In this document: positions 43,523 to 53,444 of the stretch, in pieces
How positions within the stretch are numbered: position 1 is the first letter of the stretch
How the letters are laid out: each line of letters opens with the position of its first letter
Assembly: GCF_028682455.1 (NCBI RefSeq)
Contig: NZ_JANHLD010000001.1
Location: 930,001-994,000 of the forward strand
From: Pseudomonas putida
GTDB lineage: Bacteria; Pseudomonadota; Gammaproteobacteria; Pseudomonadales; Pseudomonadaceae
Direction of reading: 5' to 3'
Length of the DNA stretch: 64,000 nt
The notes under the pieces: model-generated
What the model saw: the letters and a program-made list of their open reading frames with translations, nothing else
Databases searched by the model: none
What the model was told of the DNA's origin: nothing
Position numbers and translations under genes: made by a program

Positions 43523-43975
43523 ATGGACAGGATTGATCGAAAGATTCTTTCCGAGCTGCAAAAGGATGGTCGGCTGTCGGTCACCGAACTGGCCGAGCGC
43601 GTGGGTTTGAGCCTGTCCCCCTGCCATCGGCGAGTGCGGGCGCTGGAGGAGGCGGGTGTGTTGCTGGGGTATCGCGCACAGCTCGATCCTGGTGCGCTCG
43701 GCCTGAACTTTTCCGCCATGGTATTTGCCACGCTTCGAGAGGGCGACCGGCAAGCTGTAGACGCCTTCGAGACGGCGCTGGTCGACATTCCCCAGGTGGT
43801 TGATGCCCAGCGTCTGTTCGGGGAGCCGGACTACCTGCTGCACGTAATCACCCAGGATCTACCAGCCTTCCAGAGGCTCTACGATGAGAGTCTTTCGACG
43901 TTACCCAATGTGCAACGGCTGACCTCGACGCTCGTCATGAAGCGGGTCGTCCAAGATAGGCCGCTTCCTTTGTGA
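43523..43975 (+). CDS. Lrp/AsnC-family regulator
   Basis: 150 residues: the helix-turn-helix DRIDRKILSELQKDGRLSVT followed by the RAM domain. Start at 43523 (MDRIDRK) rather than the ATG ten codons upstream. It most likely activates the divergent LysE-type exporter. Confidence 0.9.
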   Translation: MDRIDRKILSELQKDGRLSVTELAERVGLSLSPCHRRVRALEEAGVLLGYRAQLDPGALGLNFSAMVFATLREGDRQAVDAFETALVDIPQVVDAQRLFGEPDYLLHVITQDLPAFQRLYDESLSTLPNVQRLTSTLVMKRVVQDRPLPL

Positions 43976-43995
43976 TGGGCCGCCTGCATGTGGTT

Positions 43996-44406
43996 CTACA
44001 TGGGGCGCCTGTCAGTCGAATGTGGATGGGCGTATTGAGCGACGCCGTTACCGAACGACCAGTTCTCCTTGTGGACCTCGACCAGATTGATGAAAACGTC
44101 CTCCAGGCGCACGCCTGCCTCCCGGTTGATCCCTTCGGCGATGGCCTGGTACAGCGCCTTCTTCTGCTCCGTCGTGCGCCCTTCACTGAGCGTGATCTGG
44201 ATGAACACCTGGCCCTGCGAACGCTGGATGCCCAGGTATTGCGGGTCATACACCAAGCGGTCGCCATCGTGCTCGGTCAGCACCTGGAAGTTGTCATGAT
44301 CGGGGACATCGATCGTGCGCTTCATGGCGCTGTATACAGCCTGTCCAAGCTTTTGCAGGTGGGCGGGGTCGGGGTGTCTCTTGATGTCTATGCGTACCAG
44401 TGGCAT
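43996..44406 (-). CDS. Tautomerase-superfamily protein
   Basis: 136 residues. It begins MPLVRIDIKR, giving an N-terminal proline (the catalytic base after Met removal), and continues DVFINLVEVHKENWSFGNG, as in the MIF/4-oxalocrotonate tautomerase fold. The start is fixed by that proline. It converges with the Lrp gene. Substrate not known. Confidence 0.85.
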   Translation of the reverse strand: MPLVRIDIKRHPDPAHLQKLGQAVYSAMKRTIDVPDHDNFQVLTEHDGDRLVYDPQYLGIQRSQGQVFIQITLSEGRTTEQKKALYQAIAEGINREAGVRLEDVFINLVEVHKENWSFGNGVAQYAHPHSTDRRPM

Positions 44407-44546
44407 GTGGGGCTCCTTGGGAAGGTGACCAGGCGAGACGCAAAAAACGGGCATTGCCAGAAATAAGATAATGTACATAATCTATTCGAGCAAGCGAGTG
44501 AAGATGGGCTTCGTGCCCTTGCGATAGCCTCTCGAGGAGCCTGGCA

Positions 44547-44993
44547 ATGAGCGAACCAATCTATCTGCAAGACCTGGCGGTGGGCGATAGCTTCACCAGC
44601 GAGCAGTACCTGCTGGATGCCGAACAGATCATCCGCTTTGCCCGCGAATACGATCCGCAACCGTTTCACCTGGATGACAGTCTTGCCCAGGGCACTTTCT
44701 TCAAGGGGCTAGCTGCGAGCGGTTGGCATACCAGCGCGATTACCATGAGGCTGTTGGTGGGCAGCCTTCCGTTCGCCGGAGGCGTGATTGGTGCAACTGT
44801 CGAACTGAGCTGGCCACAGCCGACCCGCCCCGGCGACATCCTGCGTGTGCGGAGCACGGTGGCCAGCATCGCGCCTTCCCGGTCCCGTCCAGATCGGGGA
44901 ATGGTGGTCCTTGAGTGCGTTACTTCCAATCAACGGGGCGAGGCATTGCAGCGCATGACGAGCAAGGTTGTGTGCTTCAGGCGGGAGGAGTAG
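44547..44993 (+). CDS. MaoC-like hot-dog dehydratase
   Basis: 148 residues. The motif FAREYDPQPFHLDDSLAQGT carries the catalytic Asp and His pair (D..P..H). It lies 4 bp before the TetR gene on the same strand. It probably acts on an enoyl-CoA. Confidence 0.82.
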   Translation: MSEPIYLQDLAVGDSFTSEQYLLDAEQIIRFAREYDPQPFHLDDSLAQGTFFKGLAASGWHTSAITMRLLVGSLPFAGGVIGATVELSWPQPTRPGDILRVRSTVASIAPSRSRPDRGMVVLECVTSNQRGEALQRMTSKVVCFRREE

Positions 44994-44997
44994 GCCG

Positions 44998-45600
44998 GTG
45001 GGACGTTCGTCGCAGGCAAAAGCGCAGGAAAACCGCACCAGGATCGTCGAGACCGCTTGCCGGATGTTCCGCGAATCGGGTGTGGAGAATGTCTCGGTGG
45101 CACAGGTCATGGCCGCCAATGCCATGACCGTGGGAGGCTTCTACAAGCACTTCGAGTCCAAGGACGCCTTGGTGGCGGAGGCTTTTGCGCTGGCGTTCGA
45201 CCAGTCCCGCCAGGCATGGGGCCAGGTTTTCCAGCGAGCCGATTCGGTGGCTGAGAGTCGCTGCTCGGCACTGGTGCGCCAGTACCTTCGCAATCGCGCC
45301 TCGGCCAAGGGGTGTCCGTTGTTGGCGTTCGCTGCGCCAGTGGCAACCGGGGAGGTCGATGGCACCTGTGCCGAGGTCTACGTTTCTGGGACGGAAACGC
45401 TCTTCGAAACCTTCGTCAATGAGGTAACCGCTGCCGACGCCAGCGGCCCCCCCACTGCGCAGGATGAAAACAGGGCCATGGTGCTGTTTGCCGCGATGGT
45501 GGGGGCGCGGCTGCTTGCACAAGCCGTGGGCGATGAACCCTGGATCAAGGCGATGGAGACAGCGGTGAATCAGGCGGCCAGCATGCCCGTGCAGCGTTGA
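44998..45600 (+). CDS. TetR-family regulator
   Basis: 200 residues from a GTG start with GGGAGGAG 6-8 bases upstream. The helix-turn-helix is RIVETACRMFRESGVENVSVAQVMAANAMTVGGFYKHF (in part), and the C-terminal domain has GCPLLAFAAPVATGEVDGTC. It begins 4 bp after the MaoC stop, so the two are coupled. Confidence 0.88.
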   Translation: MGRSSQAKAQENRTRIVETACRMFRESGVENVSVAQVMAANAMTVGGFYKHFESKDALVAEAFALAFDQSRQAWGQVFQRADSVAESRCSALVRQYLRNRASAKGCPLLAFAAPVATGEVDGTCAEVYVSGTETLFETFVNEVTAADASGPPTAQDENRAMVLFAAMVGARLLAQAVGDEPWIKAMETAVNQAASMPVQR

Positions 45601-45754
45601 GTATTGGCACGTCTGCAAGAGCGAAGTGATCGAAGCCCGCGAAGGCCGGATTGTGGGTGCCGTGCTGGATGATTGTCACTCCAGTATCGGCCGTCGACGG
45701 CTGCGGGCTTCGAGCACTCATACGGTAGGCTCAGTAGCTCCTGGGAAAATGTGC

Positions 45755-46066
45755 TTATTCATCTCCAGTTTGCTGTAGCAATTTCGCGTTATCGTTAGCG
45801 AATTGTTCGGCTGTTACAGGCGCGTCGGGATGCATCGAGTGTGAACCATTTCTCCCGCCTGCCCGGACGTACCCAGATGCGTCATCGTCGGCGAATTGCT
45901 CGGCCGCCAATGGCGCATTGGGGTGCATCGAGTGCGAACCATTTCTCCCGACTGCTTGCATATACCCTGATGCGCTATCGGCCGCGTCGTAGGAGTCTGC
46001 AAACGCTGTCAGGCACGCTGTGGTCAGCAGCGCCAAGGTCATCGCGCTCATTTTGGTAGTGCTCAT
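45755..46066 (-). CDS. Secreted peptide with two 31-residue repeats
   Basis: 103 residues: a signal peptide (MSTTKMSAMTLALLTTACLTAFA), then two copies of a 31-residue unit at residues 31-61 and 62-92, each with ASGY, GRNGSHSMHP and AEQFA segments. The period is exact and the copies are about 75% identical. The repeated GRNGSHSMHP carries two histidines and a Met, so metal binding is possible but unproven. No family recognised. Confidence 0.65.
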   Translation of the reverse strand: MSTTKMSAMTLALLTTACLTAFADSYDAADSASGYMQAVGRNGSHSMHPNAPLAAEQFADDDASGYVRAGGRNGSHSMHPDAPVTAEQFANDNAKLLQQTGDE

Positions 46067-46441
46067 TGTCGTACGCCTCCGTTAGAGTCGCACCTCGCAG
46101 TTTGAACCCCTGGGCAAAAACAATGGCTGCAGGTGACCGACGGCTTTGTGCACTGACCGCTCAGGCCTCGTCAGGAGACGCGCGTACTGCGCACGCCCGA
46201 CCAGAGCGCTCGTATTCGCAACAATGGCAAAACTTCAGGCGCCTCAGGTGCTTGCGAGTACCTCCAATAACAAGACCGGAAAAGCATCGGTTCAGATCGG
46301 CAATCCTGATAAAAGGAAATAAGCTCCCCTGATTCTCATGCCTTTTTCTGGCCGAGTCAGATTCCTCTGCTAGATTTTCCATCGATGTGTTCACTGCCAG
46401 GAACACCTCTGTCGAAAACTCTCGAGCAAGGAAGCACCTTC
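46067..46441. other. 375-bp gap without a gene
   Basis: Frames here are short and overlap nothing. The gap holds the promoter of the peptide gene on the left and, on the right, the leader of the first DUF1254 gene. No hairpin or repeat stands out. Confidence 0.45.
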
Positions 46442-47896
46442 ATGCACAAGACCCCTTTATTTACCTGTTGCCTGCTCGCCACTGCGATGTGGCTCGGTGC
46501 GACGGAGGTTCAGGCCCAGAGCGAGCCGCCGGCCCAGGTGTCCGGGCCTGAAGCGGATGTGAAGGTGACCGAAACCTATGTGCGCATGATGGCGCGCGAG
46601 GCGTATTTCTGGGGTTGGCCGATGGCCAACATCTATAACCGGCGCCAGAAGTTCAAGGATCTGCCGCAAGCGGGGCTGATGGGCGGAATCGTGCCCGTGG
46701 CACCGATCAACCACCTGTCGATGCTCACCGATTACATCTCGCCGGGCGAACGCCTGGTGGCCTGCCCGAACCAGGACGTGGTCTACGGTGCCGGCAGCAT
46801 TGCCCTGGACCTGGAGCCGGTAGTACTCCAGGTGCCGGACTTCGGCGACCGGTTCTGGGTGTATCAGGTCGTCGACCTGCGCTCCGACAGTTTCGCCGAG
46901 CTGGGCAAGATGTACGGCACCAAGCCCGGCTTCTACCTGTTGGTGGGCCCTGACTGGAACGGCAAGGTACCCGAGGGCATCACCCAGGTGTTCCGGGCAA
47001 AAACCAACACCGGTTTCGTGATTCCACGGGTGTTCCAGGACGATACCCCCGAGGACCGCAAGGCGATCCAGCAGTATCTGTCTGGCATCGATATGTACCC
47101 GGTGTCCAAGTACGACGGCAAGCTCAAGCAACGTGACTGGAGCAAGTCGCCGAAATTCCCGTCAGAAGCGGCAGGTGCCGAAGAAACCCGCTGGGTGTTC
47201 CCGGAAAAATTCTTCGATGAGTTGCCGGCGATCCTCAAGGACGCCAAGCCGTTGCCCGGCGAAGAGGCCCGTTATGCGCAGCTGTCGGCGCTGGCGCAGA
47301 TAGCCCAGCGCGATCCCCAGCTGAAAAAGGCCATGATCGACGAGGCGCAAAAGTCCGATGCCGAGGTGGTCAAGCCGCTGTTGCAGTTCCGCAACTATGG
47401 CAAGCAACTGCCCAACCACTGGAGCACCATCGACAACGGCGCAGCGTTCGGCACCGACTACTTTCTGCGTACCGCAGTCGCCCGCTCGAACATCTTCGTC
47501 AACAAGCAGATCGAGACCAAGTACTTCTACCAGGACCTGGATCAGTCCGGCACGCGCCTCAATGGCGGCCAGCGCTACAGTGTGACATTCCCTAAAGATG
47601 CCTTGCCCCCGGTCAAGGGTTTCTGGTCGCTGACCCTGTACAACGAGCAGCACTTCTTCGCGGAAAATCCGCAGGGCCGCTACTCCCTTGGCACCAAGAA
47701 CAAATCGCTCAAGCCCAATGCCGACGGCTCGCTGACGCTGTATGTGCAGAGCGAGTCCCCGGGCGCCGACAAGGAAAGCAACTGGTTGCCGGCCCCCAAG
47801 GGCGCCGATTTCTCGCTCTACGTTCGGGCCTATTGGCCCCAGGCCGCTGCAATGAACGGCCAGTGGACACCGCCTGCGGTGGTCAAGGTCAACTGA
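46442..47896 (+). CDS. Secreted DUF1254/DUF1214-type protein
   Basis: 484 residues with a signal peptide ending near QSEPPA. The N-terminal DUF1254 part includes VRMMAREAYFWGWPMANIYN and the C-terminal DUF1214 part contains GFWSLTLYNEQHFFAENP. The family is common in Pseudomonas accessory regions, periplasmic, function unknown. It is first of two tandem paralogous genes; the gap to the second is 46 bp. Confidence 0.85.
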   Translation: MHKTPLFTCCLLATAMWLGATEVQAQSEPPAQVSGPEADVKVTETYVRMMAREAYFWGWPMANIYNRRQKFKDLPQAGLMGGIVPVAPINHLSMLTDYISPGERLVACPNQDVVYGAGSIALDLEPVVLQVPDFGDRFWVYQVVDLRSDSFAELGKMYGTKPGFYLLVGPDWNGKVPEGITQVFRAKTNTGFVIPRVFQDDTPEDRKAIQQYLSGIDMYPVSKYDGKLKQRDWSKSPKFPSEAAGAEETRWVFPEKFFDELPAILKDAKPLPGEEARYAQLSALAQIAQRDPQLKKAMIDEAQKSDAEVVKPLLQFRNYGKQLPNHWSTIDNGAAFGTDYFLRTAVARSNIFVNKQIETKYFYQDLDQSGTRLNGGQRYSVTFPKDALPPVKGFWSLTLYNEQHFFAENPQGRYSLGTKNKSLKPNADGSLTLYVQSESPGADKESNWLPAPKGADFSLYVRAYWPQAAAMNGQWTPPAVVKVN

Positions 47897-47942
47897 GGCA
47901 GCGCCTGCATCCTCTTCAATCTGCGCAACATAAGGACATTTC

Positions 47943-49436
47943 ATGAGCAGTTTGCGAGCCACCCTGACCGCCCTGGCAGTGGCGGTTTCTCTGAGCGGTG
48001 TCGCCGATGCCGCCACGCGTTACGAAGAACTGGCCAATCAGCCATTCGAAAACGGCTTCCCGACCGAGGCCACCGCCCGCAGCATGATCGACGAGCTGAT
48101 TTTCCAGCGCGCGGTGCAGGCCTACCTGTGGTCCTTGCCGGCCATCAACATCTGGTCGATGAAAGAAGCGTCGGAGAAGCAGTTCGGTGCCGGCTACAAC
48201 ATCCTGCCGACCTGAAAGAAGCGCATCAACGCCAAGACACTGGTGACCACGCCGAACTCCGACCTGGTCTACGCCATGAGCTATCTGGACCTGGAAAAAT
48301 ATGGCCCGCTGGTGGTCGAGGCACCGCCCGGCGTGCAGGGTATGTTCGATGACTTCTTCCAGCGGCCCATCGTCGGCCCGACCATCGATGGCAAGACCTG
48401 GCGCGGCGACGTCGGCCTGGCCGGCCCCGACAAGGGCAAGGGTGGCACCTATGTGCTATTGCCGCCTGGCTACACCGGCCCGGAACCCACCGAAGGCTAC
48501 GTCTACCGCTCGCGCACCAACAACGTGTTCCTGTTCTGGCGCACCTTCTTCAAAGACCCTAAAGACCTGAGCGTGCCGGTGGCCCAGGTCGAGCGCACCA
48601 AGATCTATCCGCTGGGCAAGAAGGACTCGGCGCTGCCGATGCAATTCCCCGATGCCACCGGCGCACCGATCAACATGCTGTTCCCCCAGGACGGTCGCTA
48701 TTTCGAACTGCTGTCACGTTTCATCGAGGCCGAGGCGGTCGACCCGGCGGACATGGACATGCGCGGCTTCCTGCATACCATCGGCATCGAGAAGGGCAAG
48801 CCCTTCGCCCCGGATGAGCAGCGACGCAAGCTGCTGGATGACGCGGCGCGTACCGCGTTCAAGATGAGCAAGGTGGTCACCAGCCATCTGCTGATGAAAG
48901 AGCCGGGCGGCCTTTACTACAAGGACCGGCAGTATGTGAACACCTTCGCCGGGGAAAATACCGAGTTCCAGGCCAGCGGCACCTTTACCAACCTTGAGCA
49001 GCGTGTGGCGTTCTTTACATCGGCCTATTCCGACAGCCCGGGCATGGTGATGAACATGGTCGGCGCCGGCGCCAAGTACCCAGCCACCACGCGCGATGCC
49101 GACGGCAAGTTCCTAGACGGTGCCCAGGCCTACAAGCTCAACCTGCCCGCCAATGTGCCAGCGGCGTTGTTCTGGTCGGTGACCGCCTACGACAACTATA
49201 CGGCTTCGGGCCTGGATAATGGCCAGCCGTTCCCGTCGCTCAACCAGATGGATAAACCGGCGCAGAACAGCGACGGCTCGACCGATATCTATTTCGGTCC
49301 CGAGTCACCGGGCGAGGGCAAGAACTGGATTCGTACGGTTCCAGGCAAAGGCTTCCTGGTGATCGTGCGCTTGTACGGTCCCAAGCAAGCGTTCTTCGAC
49401 CAGAGCTGGAAGCCCAGCGACTTGATCAAACAATAA
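47943..49436 (+). pseudogene. DUF1254/DUF1214 protein broken by an in-frame TGA
   Basis: The frame opens at ATG 47943 (AAGGACATTTC ahead) with a signal peptide, reads 90 residues to ...GYNILPT, hits TGA at 48213-48215, and continues in the same frame without another stop to 49436 (KKRINAKTLVTTPNSDLVYA ...). TGA is one base from TGG, and a Trp would suit the family here. No SECIS-like hairpin is evident behind the codon. A nonsense mutation or sequencing error explains it best. Confidence 0.8.
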
Positions 49437-49443
49437 CGGCCAG

Positions 49444-49514
49444 GTAGGAGCGGGCTTGCCCCGCGATAGCGATGTACTGTTCGAATCGCTATCGCGGGGC
49501 AAGCCCGCTTCTAC
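49444..49514. repeat. REPIN: two inverted REP arms
   Basis: GTAGGAGCGGGCTTGCCCCG and its reverse complement (with one change) around a GATAGCGATGTACTGTTCGA spacer. It lies exactly between the DUF1254 pair and the catabolic cluster. Confidence 0.93.
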
Positions 49515-49533
49515 AGGGGGCGGTCCCAATGAA

Positions 49534-50556
49534 TCAGGCCCGCAACCGCGCCAAGGTCATCGCCGTATCCTCGATCATGTCTTCCTGCCCGCCGACCATT
49601 CCGCGTCGGCCCATCTCTACCAGGATCTCCCGCGCCGGCACGCCGTACTTCTGCTCGGCACGCTTGGCAAACAGCAGGAACGAGCCATACACCCCCGCAT
49701 ACCCCATGGTCAGCGCATCGCGGTCGCTGCGGATCGGGAAGTCCATGATCGGCACCACCAGGTCTTCGGCCACGTCCTGGATGCCGAACACGCTGACGCC
49801 GGTCTCGATACCCATGCGATCGCATACCGCCACCAGCACTTCCATCGGCGTGTTACCGGCACCGGCACCCAGGCCCGCGCAGGCGGCGTCGATGCGCGTA
49901 GCGCCGGCGGCGATGGCGGCGATGGAGTTGGCCACGCCCATCGACAGGTTGTGGTGGCCATGAAAACCGATCTCGGTGTCGGGCTTGAGTGCCGCGCGCA
50001 TGGCCTGCACCCGCGCGCTGACGTCGTGGGGCAGCAGGTAGCCGGCCGAGTCGGTGAGGTAGATGCAGTTGGCACCGTAGCTCTCCATCAGCAGGCCCTG
50101 CTCGACCAGGCCTTCGGGGCTGTTCATGTGCGCCATCATCAGAAACCCGACAGTGTCCATGCCCAGGTGGCGAGCGTGGGCGATGTGTTGCTCGCTGACG
50201 TCGGCCTCGGTGCAGTGGGTGGCCACGCGGATGGTATTGACCCCCAGTTCGAAGGCCATTTTCAGGTGGTCGACGGTGCCGATGCCCGGCAGCAACAGGG
50301 CCGAGACCTTGGCGTTCTTCATCAGCGGGATCACCGCCGACAGGTACTCCTCGTCAGTGTGTGCCGGGAAACCGTAGTTCACCGAGCTGCCGCCCAGGCC
50401 GTCGCCATGGGTCACTTCGATCAGGGGCACGCCGGCCTGGTCCAGGCCGCAGGCGATGTCTTTCATCTGCTGCAGGCTGATGCGGTGGCGCTTGGGATGC
50501 ATGCCGTCGCGCAGGCACATGTCGTGAACGGTGATTTGCTTGCCGCTAAGTTCCAT
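49534..50556 (-). CDS. 4-hydroxy-2-oxovalerate-type aldolase
   Basis: 340 residues of the HMGL-like class II aldolase family. The metal/substrate motif is [14 protein letters not shown] near the N-terminus, with [10 protein letters not shown] near residue 200. It cleaves 4-hydroxy-2-oxoacids to pyruvate and an aldehyde, which passes to the partner dehydrogenase through a tunnel in BphI/DmpG relatives. The start at 50556 ([10 protein letters not shown]) is 10 bp after the dehydrogenase stop. Confidence 0.92.
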   Translation of the reverse strand: MELSGKQITVHDMCLRDGMHPKRHRISLQQMKDIACGLDQAGVPLIEVTHGDGLGGSSVNYGFPAHTDEEYLSAVIPLMKNAKVSALLLPGIGTVDHLKMAFELGVNTIRVATHCTEADVSEQHIAHARHLGMDTVGFLMMAHMNSPEGLVEQGLLMESYGANCIYLTDSAGYLLPHDVSARVQAMRAALKPDTEIGFHGHHNLSMGVANSIAAIAAGATRIDAACAGLGAGAGNTPMEVLVAVCDRMGIETGVSVFGIQDVAEDLVVPIMDFPIRSDRDALTMGYAGVYGSFLLFAKRAEQKYGVPAREILVEMGRRGMVGGQEDMIEDTAMTLARLRA

Positions 50557-50566
50557 GGACGTTTCC

Positions 50567-51493
50567 TCAGGCAATGGCAGGTTCGGGAGTGGCGCGCAGC
50601 ACCAGGTCGCCCTTGAGGATTTCCTCGGCGAACATCTCGGCGGTGCGGGCAGCGGCGGCAGTCATGATGTCGAGGTTGCCGGCGTACTTGGGCAAGTAGT
50701 CGCCCAGGCCTTCGACTTCCATGAAGATCGACACCCGATTGCCGTCGAACACCGGGCCATTGACCAGTTTGTAGCCCGGTACATAGCGCTGCACCTGGGC
50801 GATCATCGCGTCGATGGCGGCGCGGATGGCCGGCTCGTCCGGGGTGTCCGCGGTCAGGCAGTGCACGGTGTCGCGCATGATCAGCGGCGGCTCGGCGGGG
50901 TTGACGATGATGATCGCCTTGCCCTGTTTTGCGCCGCCGACCTGTTCCACTGCACGGGCGGTGGTGCGGGTGAATTCGTCGATGTTCTTGCGGGTGCCCG
51001 GGCCGACCGACTTCGACGCGGCGGTGGCGATGATCTCGGCGTAGTCCACTGGTTGCACGCTGGACACCGCCGCCACCAGTGGGATGGTCGCCTGGCCACC
51101 GCAGGTGACCATATTGACGTTCATCGTGCCGCGCGCCAGGTTGGCCTTGAGGTTGACCGGCGGCACGCAGTAGGGGCCGATGGCGCAGGGGGTAAGGTCG
51201 ATCATCAGCACGCCCAGGGCGTTGAGCTTGCGCGAGTTCTCGGCGTGGACGTAGGCAGAGGTGGCATCGAAGGCGATCTGCACCTGATCTTCCAGCACAT
51301 GGGGCAACAACCCGTCGACACCCTCGGCGGTGGTTTTCAGGCCCAGCTCGCGAGCCCGCTGCAAGCCTTCGGAGCCAGCCTCGATGCCGACCATCCAGAT
51401 CGGCTCCAGTACCTCGCTGCGCATCAGTTTGTAGAGCAGGTCGGTGCCGATGTTGCCCGGCCCGATCAGCGCACATTTGATTTTCTTGCTCAT
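50567..51493 (-). CDS. Acylating aldehyde dehydrogenase (acetaldehyde/propanal)
   Basis: 308 residues. The N-terminal NAD-binding [17 protein letters not shown] and the catalytic Cys in [20 protein letters not shown] mark the MhpF/BphJ/HsaG family. It converts the aldehyde from the aldolase to acyl-CoA. It sits 37 bp after the hydratase stop. In steroid pathways the aldehyde is propanal, in simple meta-cleavage acetaldehyde; the sequence alone does not choose. Confidence 0.93.
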   Translation of the reverse strand: MSKKIKCALIGPGNIGTDLLYKLMRSEVLEPIWMVGIEAGSEGLQRARELGLKTTAEGVDGLLPHVLEDQVQIAFDATSAYVHAENSRKLNALGVLMIDLTPCAIGPYCVPPVNLKANLARGTMNVNMVTCGGQATIPLVAAVSSVQPVDYAEIIATAASKSVGPGTRKNIDEFTRTTARAVEQVGGAKQGKAIIIVNPAEPPLIMRDTVHCLTADTPDEPAIRAAIDAMIAQVQRYVPGYKLVNGPVFDGNRVSIFMEVEGLGDYLPKYAGNLDIMTAAAARTAEMFAEEILKGDLVLRATPEPAIA

Positions 51494-51530
51494 GATTCAT
51501 CGCTCCTGGGAGGGAAAAAGGAGGGCGTAC

Positions 51531-52322
51531 TCAGGCGACGAAACGCAGGCTGGCGTTGCCCAGGCCGCTCATCGACAGGTTGATGCGATCTCCCGGCACC
51601 AGCGGTACCAGGGGCGCCAGGGCACCGGAAAGAATGACTTCGCCCTGGCGAAAGGGGATCCCCAGCTCGCCCAGGGTGTTGGCAAGCCAGGCCACCGCTT
51701 CGCACGGGTGCCCCTGTACCGCCGAGCCCAGGCCGCTGCCGGCCGGCTGGCCGTTCTTGAGCATGTGCATCTCGACGCGGGCCAGGTCCAGGTCGCGCGG
51801 GTCGATGCGTTGTTCGCCCAGGGCGAAGACCCCGCACGAGGCGTTGTCGGCCACGGTGTCCTGGATGCGGATCTGCCAGTTGTCGATACGCGAATCGACG
51901 ATCTCGAAGCAGGGCGCAACCGCCTTGCTCGCTGCCAGCACGTCTTCGGCGCGAATGCCGGGGCCCTTGAGGTCTTCACCGAGGATAAAGGCGATTTCGC
52001 CTTCGGCCCGCGGCTGGATCAACTGGTAGCGGGCAAAGCTGACTTCACTGCCATCGTCCACCTGCATGGCGTCGGTGAGAAACCCGAAGTCCGGCTGGTG
52101 GACGTCGAGCATCTGCTGCACGGCGCGGCTGGTAACGCCGATTTTCTTGCCGATGACGCGCTCGCCCAGGGCTTCGCGACGCTGCAGGAAGCGCAGTGAG
52201 ATACGGTAGGCCTGGTCCAGGCTGATGGCCGGGTGGCGCTGGGTCAGTGGGGCGAGGGTGGTGCGCCCGCGCAGGGCATTGAACAGTTCATCGCCCAGGG
52301 CGGTGATCAGAGAGGCATCCAT
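51531..52322 (-). CDS. 2-oxopent-4-enoate-type hydratase
   Basis: 263 residues, MDASLITALGDELFNALRGR at the start and the family's KKIGVTSRAVQQMLDVHQPD and RAEGEIAFILGEDLKG motifs (metal-binding Glu pair). It hydrates a 2-hydroxypenta-2,4-dienoate to 4-hydroxy-2-oxopentanoate, feeding the aldolase. The open frame extends upstream, but the start at 52322 is fixed by the family N-terminus. A terminator separates it from the SDR gene upstream. Confidence 0.9.
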   Translation of the reverse strand: MDASLITALGDELFNALRGRTTLAPLTQRHPAISLDQAYRISLRFLQRREALGERVIGKKIGVTSRAVQQMLDVHQPDFGFLTDAMQVDDGSEVSFARYQLIQPRAEGEIAFILGEDLKGPGIRAEDVLAASKAVAPCFEIVDSRIDNWQIRIQDTVADNASCGVFALGEQRIDPRDLDLARVEMHMLKNGQPAGSGLGSAVQGHPCEAVAWLANTLGELGIPFRQGEVILSGALAPLVPLVPGDRINLSMSGLGNASLRFVA

Positions 52323-52347
52323 GGTGGTTTCGCTCTGTACAGGTAAT

Positions 52348-52383
52348 AAAAAAGCCGGTCCCAAGGGTCCAGGGCACCGGCAA
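52348..52383 (-). terminator. Rho-independent terminator between SDR and hydratase
   Basis: Minus strand: GCCGGTGCC...GGGACCGGC followed by TTTTTTATT. It lies between SDR (52394) and the hydratase (52322) on their common strand, so it may limit readthrough. Confidence 0.65.
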
Positions 52384-52393
52384 AAAGGGGGCC

Positions 52394-53167
52394 TCAGCCG
52401 GGCCAGACGCTGCTGTCGGCGCCGCCATCGACGTCGATGATCTTGCCGGTCACCCAGCCTGACGCCGGGCTTGCCAGGTACAGCGCCGCCGCGGCGATAT
52501 CCTCGGGGCTGCCCAGGCATTTGAGCGGGGTGTTGGCTTCCATCGCCTCGCGCATCGCCGTGGGCATGACCTTGTTCAGCGCCTCGGTCAGGGTCGGGCC
52601 GGGGGCCACGGCATTGACGCGCACCTGGGGGGCGAAGTCCTGGGCCAGCAGGCGGGTCAGGTGGCTCAGCGCGGCCTTGGCGGTGCCGTAGGCGCTGAAG
52701 TGGCGCTGGGCGTAGCGCGCCGCCACCGAGCTTATGTTGATGATGTTGCCGCCGCCGGCCTCGCGCATCAGCGGCACGCACAACTGGCACAGGGCGTAGG
52801 CGCTGGACACGTTGAAGTGCAGGATCTCTTCGAATTGCTCCGCGGACATGCCCAGGGCATCGTTGGGACCGCCACCGCCGGCGTTGTTGACCAGGTGGGT
52901 GATGCGCCCGAAGTGTTCCTGGCTCTGGCGTACCAGGGCCTGGCGTTGCTCGCTGTCGTTGACGTCGCAGGCGATCGCCAGGGCGCGGCGGCCGAGGCTG
53001 CGCACTTCGTCGGCGACCCGTTCGATGTCTTCAGGGCTGCGTGCGCTGCAGATGACGTCGGCGCCGGCTTCGGCGTAGGCCAGGGCGATGGCGCGACCGA
53101 TGCCACGGCCGCTGCCGGTGACGATCGCGACGCTGCCTGGTAGCTGGAATCGTTGCAGGATACTCAT
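52394..53167 (-). CDS. Short-chain dehydrogenase
   Basis: 257 residues. The Rossmann motif is VTGSGRGIGRAIALAY, the catalytic YGTAKAALSHL (YxxxK) follows, and the C-terminus is GKIIDVDGGADSS. It probably oxidises or reduces a ring or side-chain alcohol. Start at 53167 (MSILQRFQLPG). It is the first gene of the minus-strand half of the divergent cluster. The motif NISSVAARYAQRHF before YxxxK is regular. Confidence 0.9.
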   Translation of the reverse strand: MSILQRFQLPGSVAIVTGSGRGIGRAIALAYAEAGADVICSARSPEDIERVADEVRSLGRRALAIACDVNDSEQRQALVRQSQEHFGRITHLVNNAGGGGPNDALGMSAEQFEEILHFNVSSAYALCQLCVPLMREAGGGNIINISSVAARYAQRHFSAYGTAKAALSHLTRLLAQDFAPQVRVNAVAPGPTLTEALNKVMPTAMREAMEANTPLKCLGSPEDIAAAALYLASPASGWVTGKIIDVDGGADSSVWPG

Positions 53168-53305
53168 TGGCTGGTTTTCCTTGAGCGTGAGTGGACGCAT
53201 GGCAAAAGTATTTCCGGGTGATCGATGGGGGGCATCGTCTCAATGGACTAAGGCTTTTCTGGGCATATCCTTATGCTGCGCGCTTGCTGGCCTGCGCTGA
53301 ACCTG

Positions 53306-53334
53306 TGGGAGCCGGCTTGCCCCGCGAGAGGCCG
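53306..53334. repeat. REP element, single arm
   Basis: GTGGGAGCCGGCTTGCCCCG with degenerate partner nearby (GCCGCAAAGCCGCCCAC) in the divergent promoter gap 53168-53444. Confidence 0.55.
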
Positions 53335-53444
53335 CAAAGCCGCCCACAGCCCTAGTCCGCTTTGACGATGAAGCAACGGCTGTGCAATCCGATCATCAAT
53401 CACGGCTCGCGCATTGGCGCAACGAGATTGGGAGAACAAGAAGG

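Noticed and set aside
48213..48215. Selenocysteine codon in the DUF1254 gene
   Set aside because: No SECIS-like hairpin directly downstream and no DUF1254 member that I know uses Sec. A nonsense mutation is simpler.
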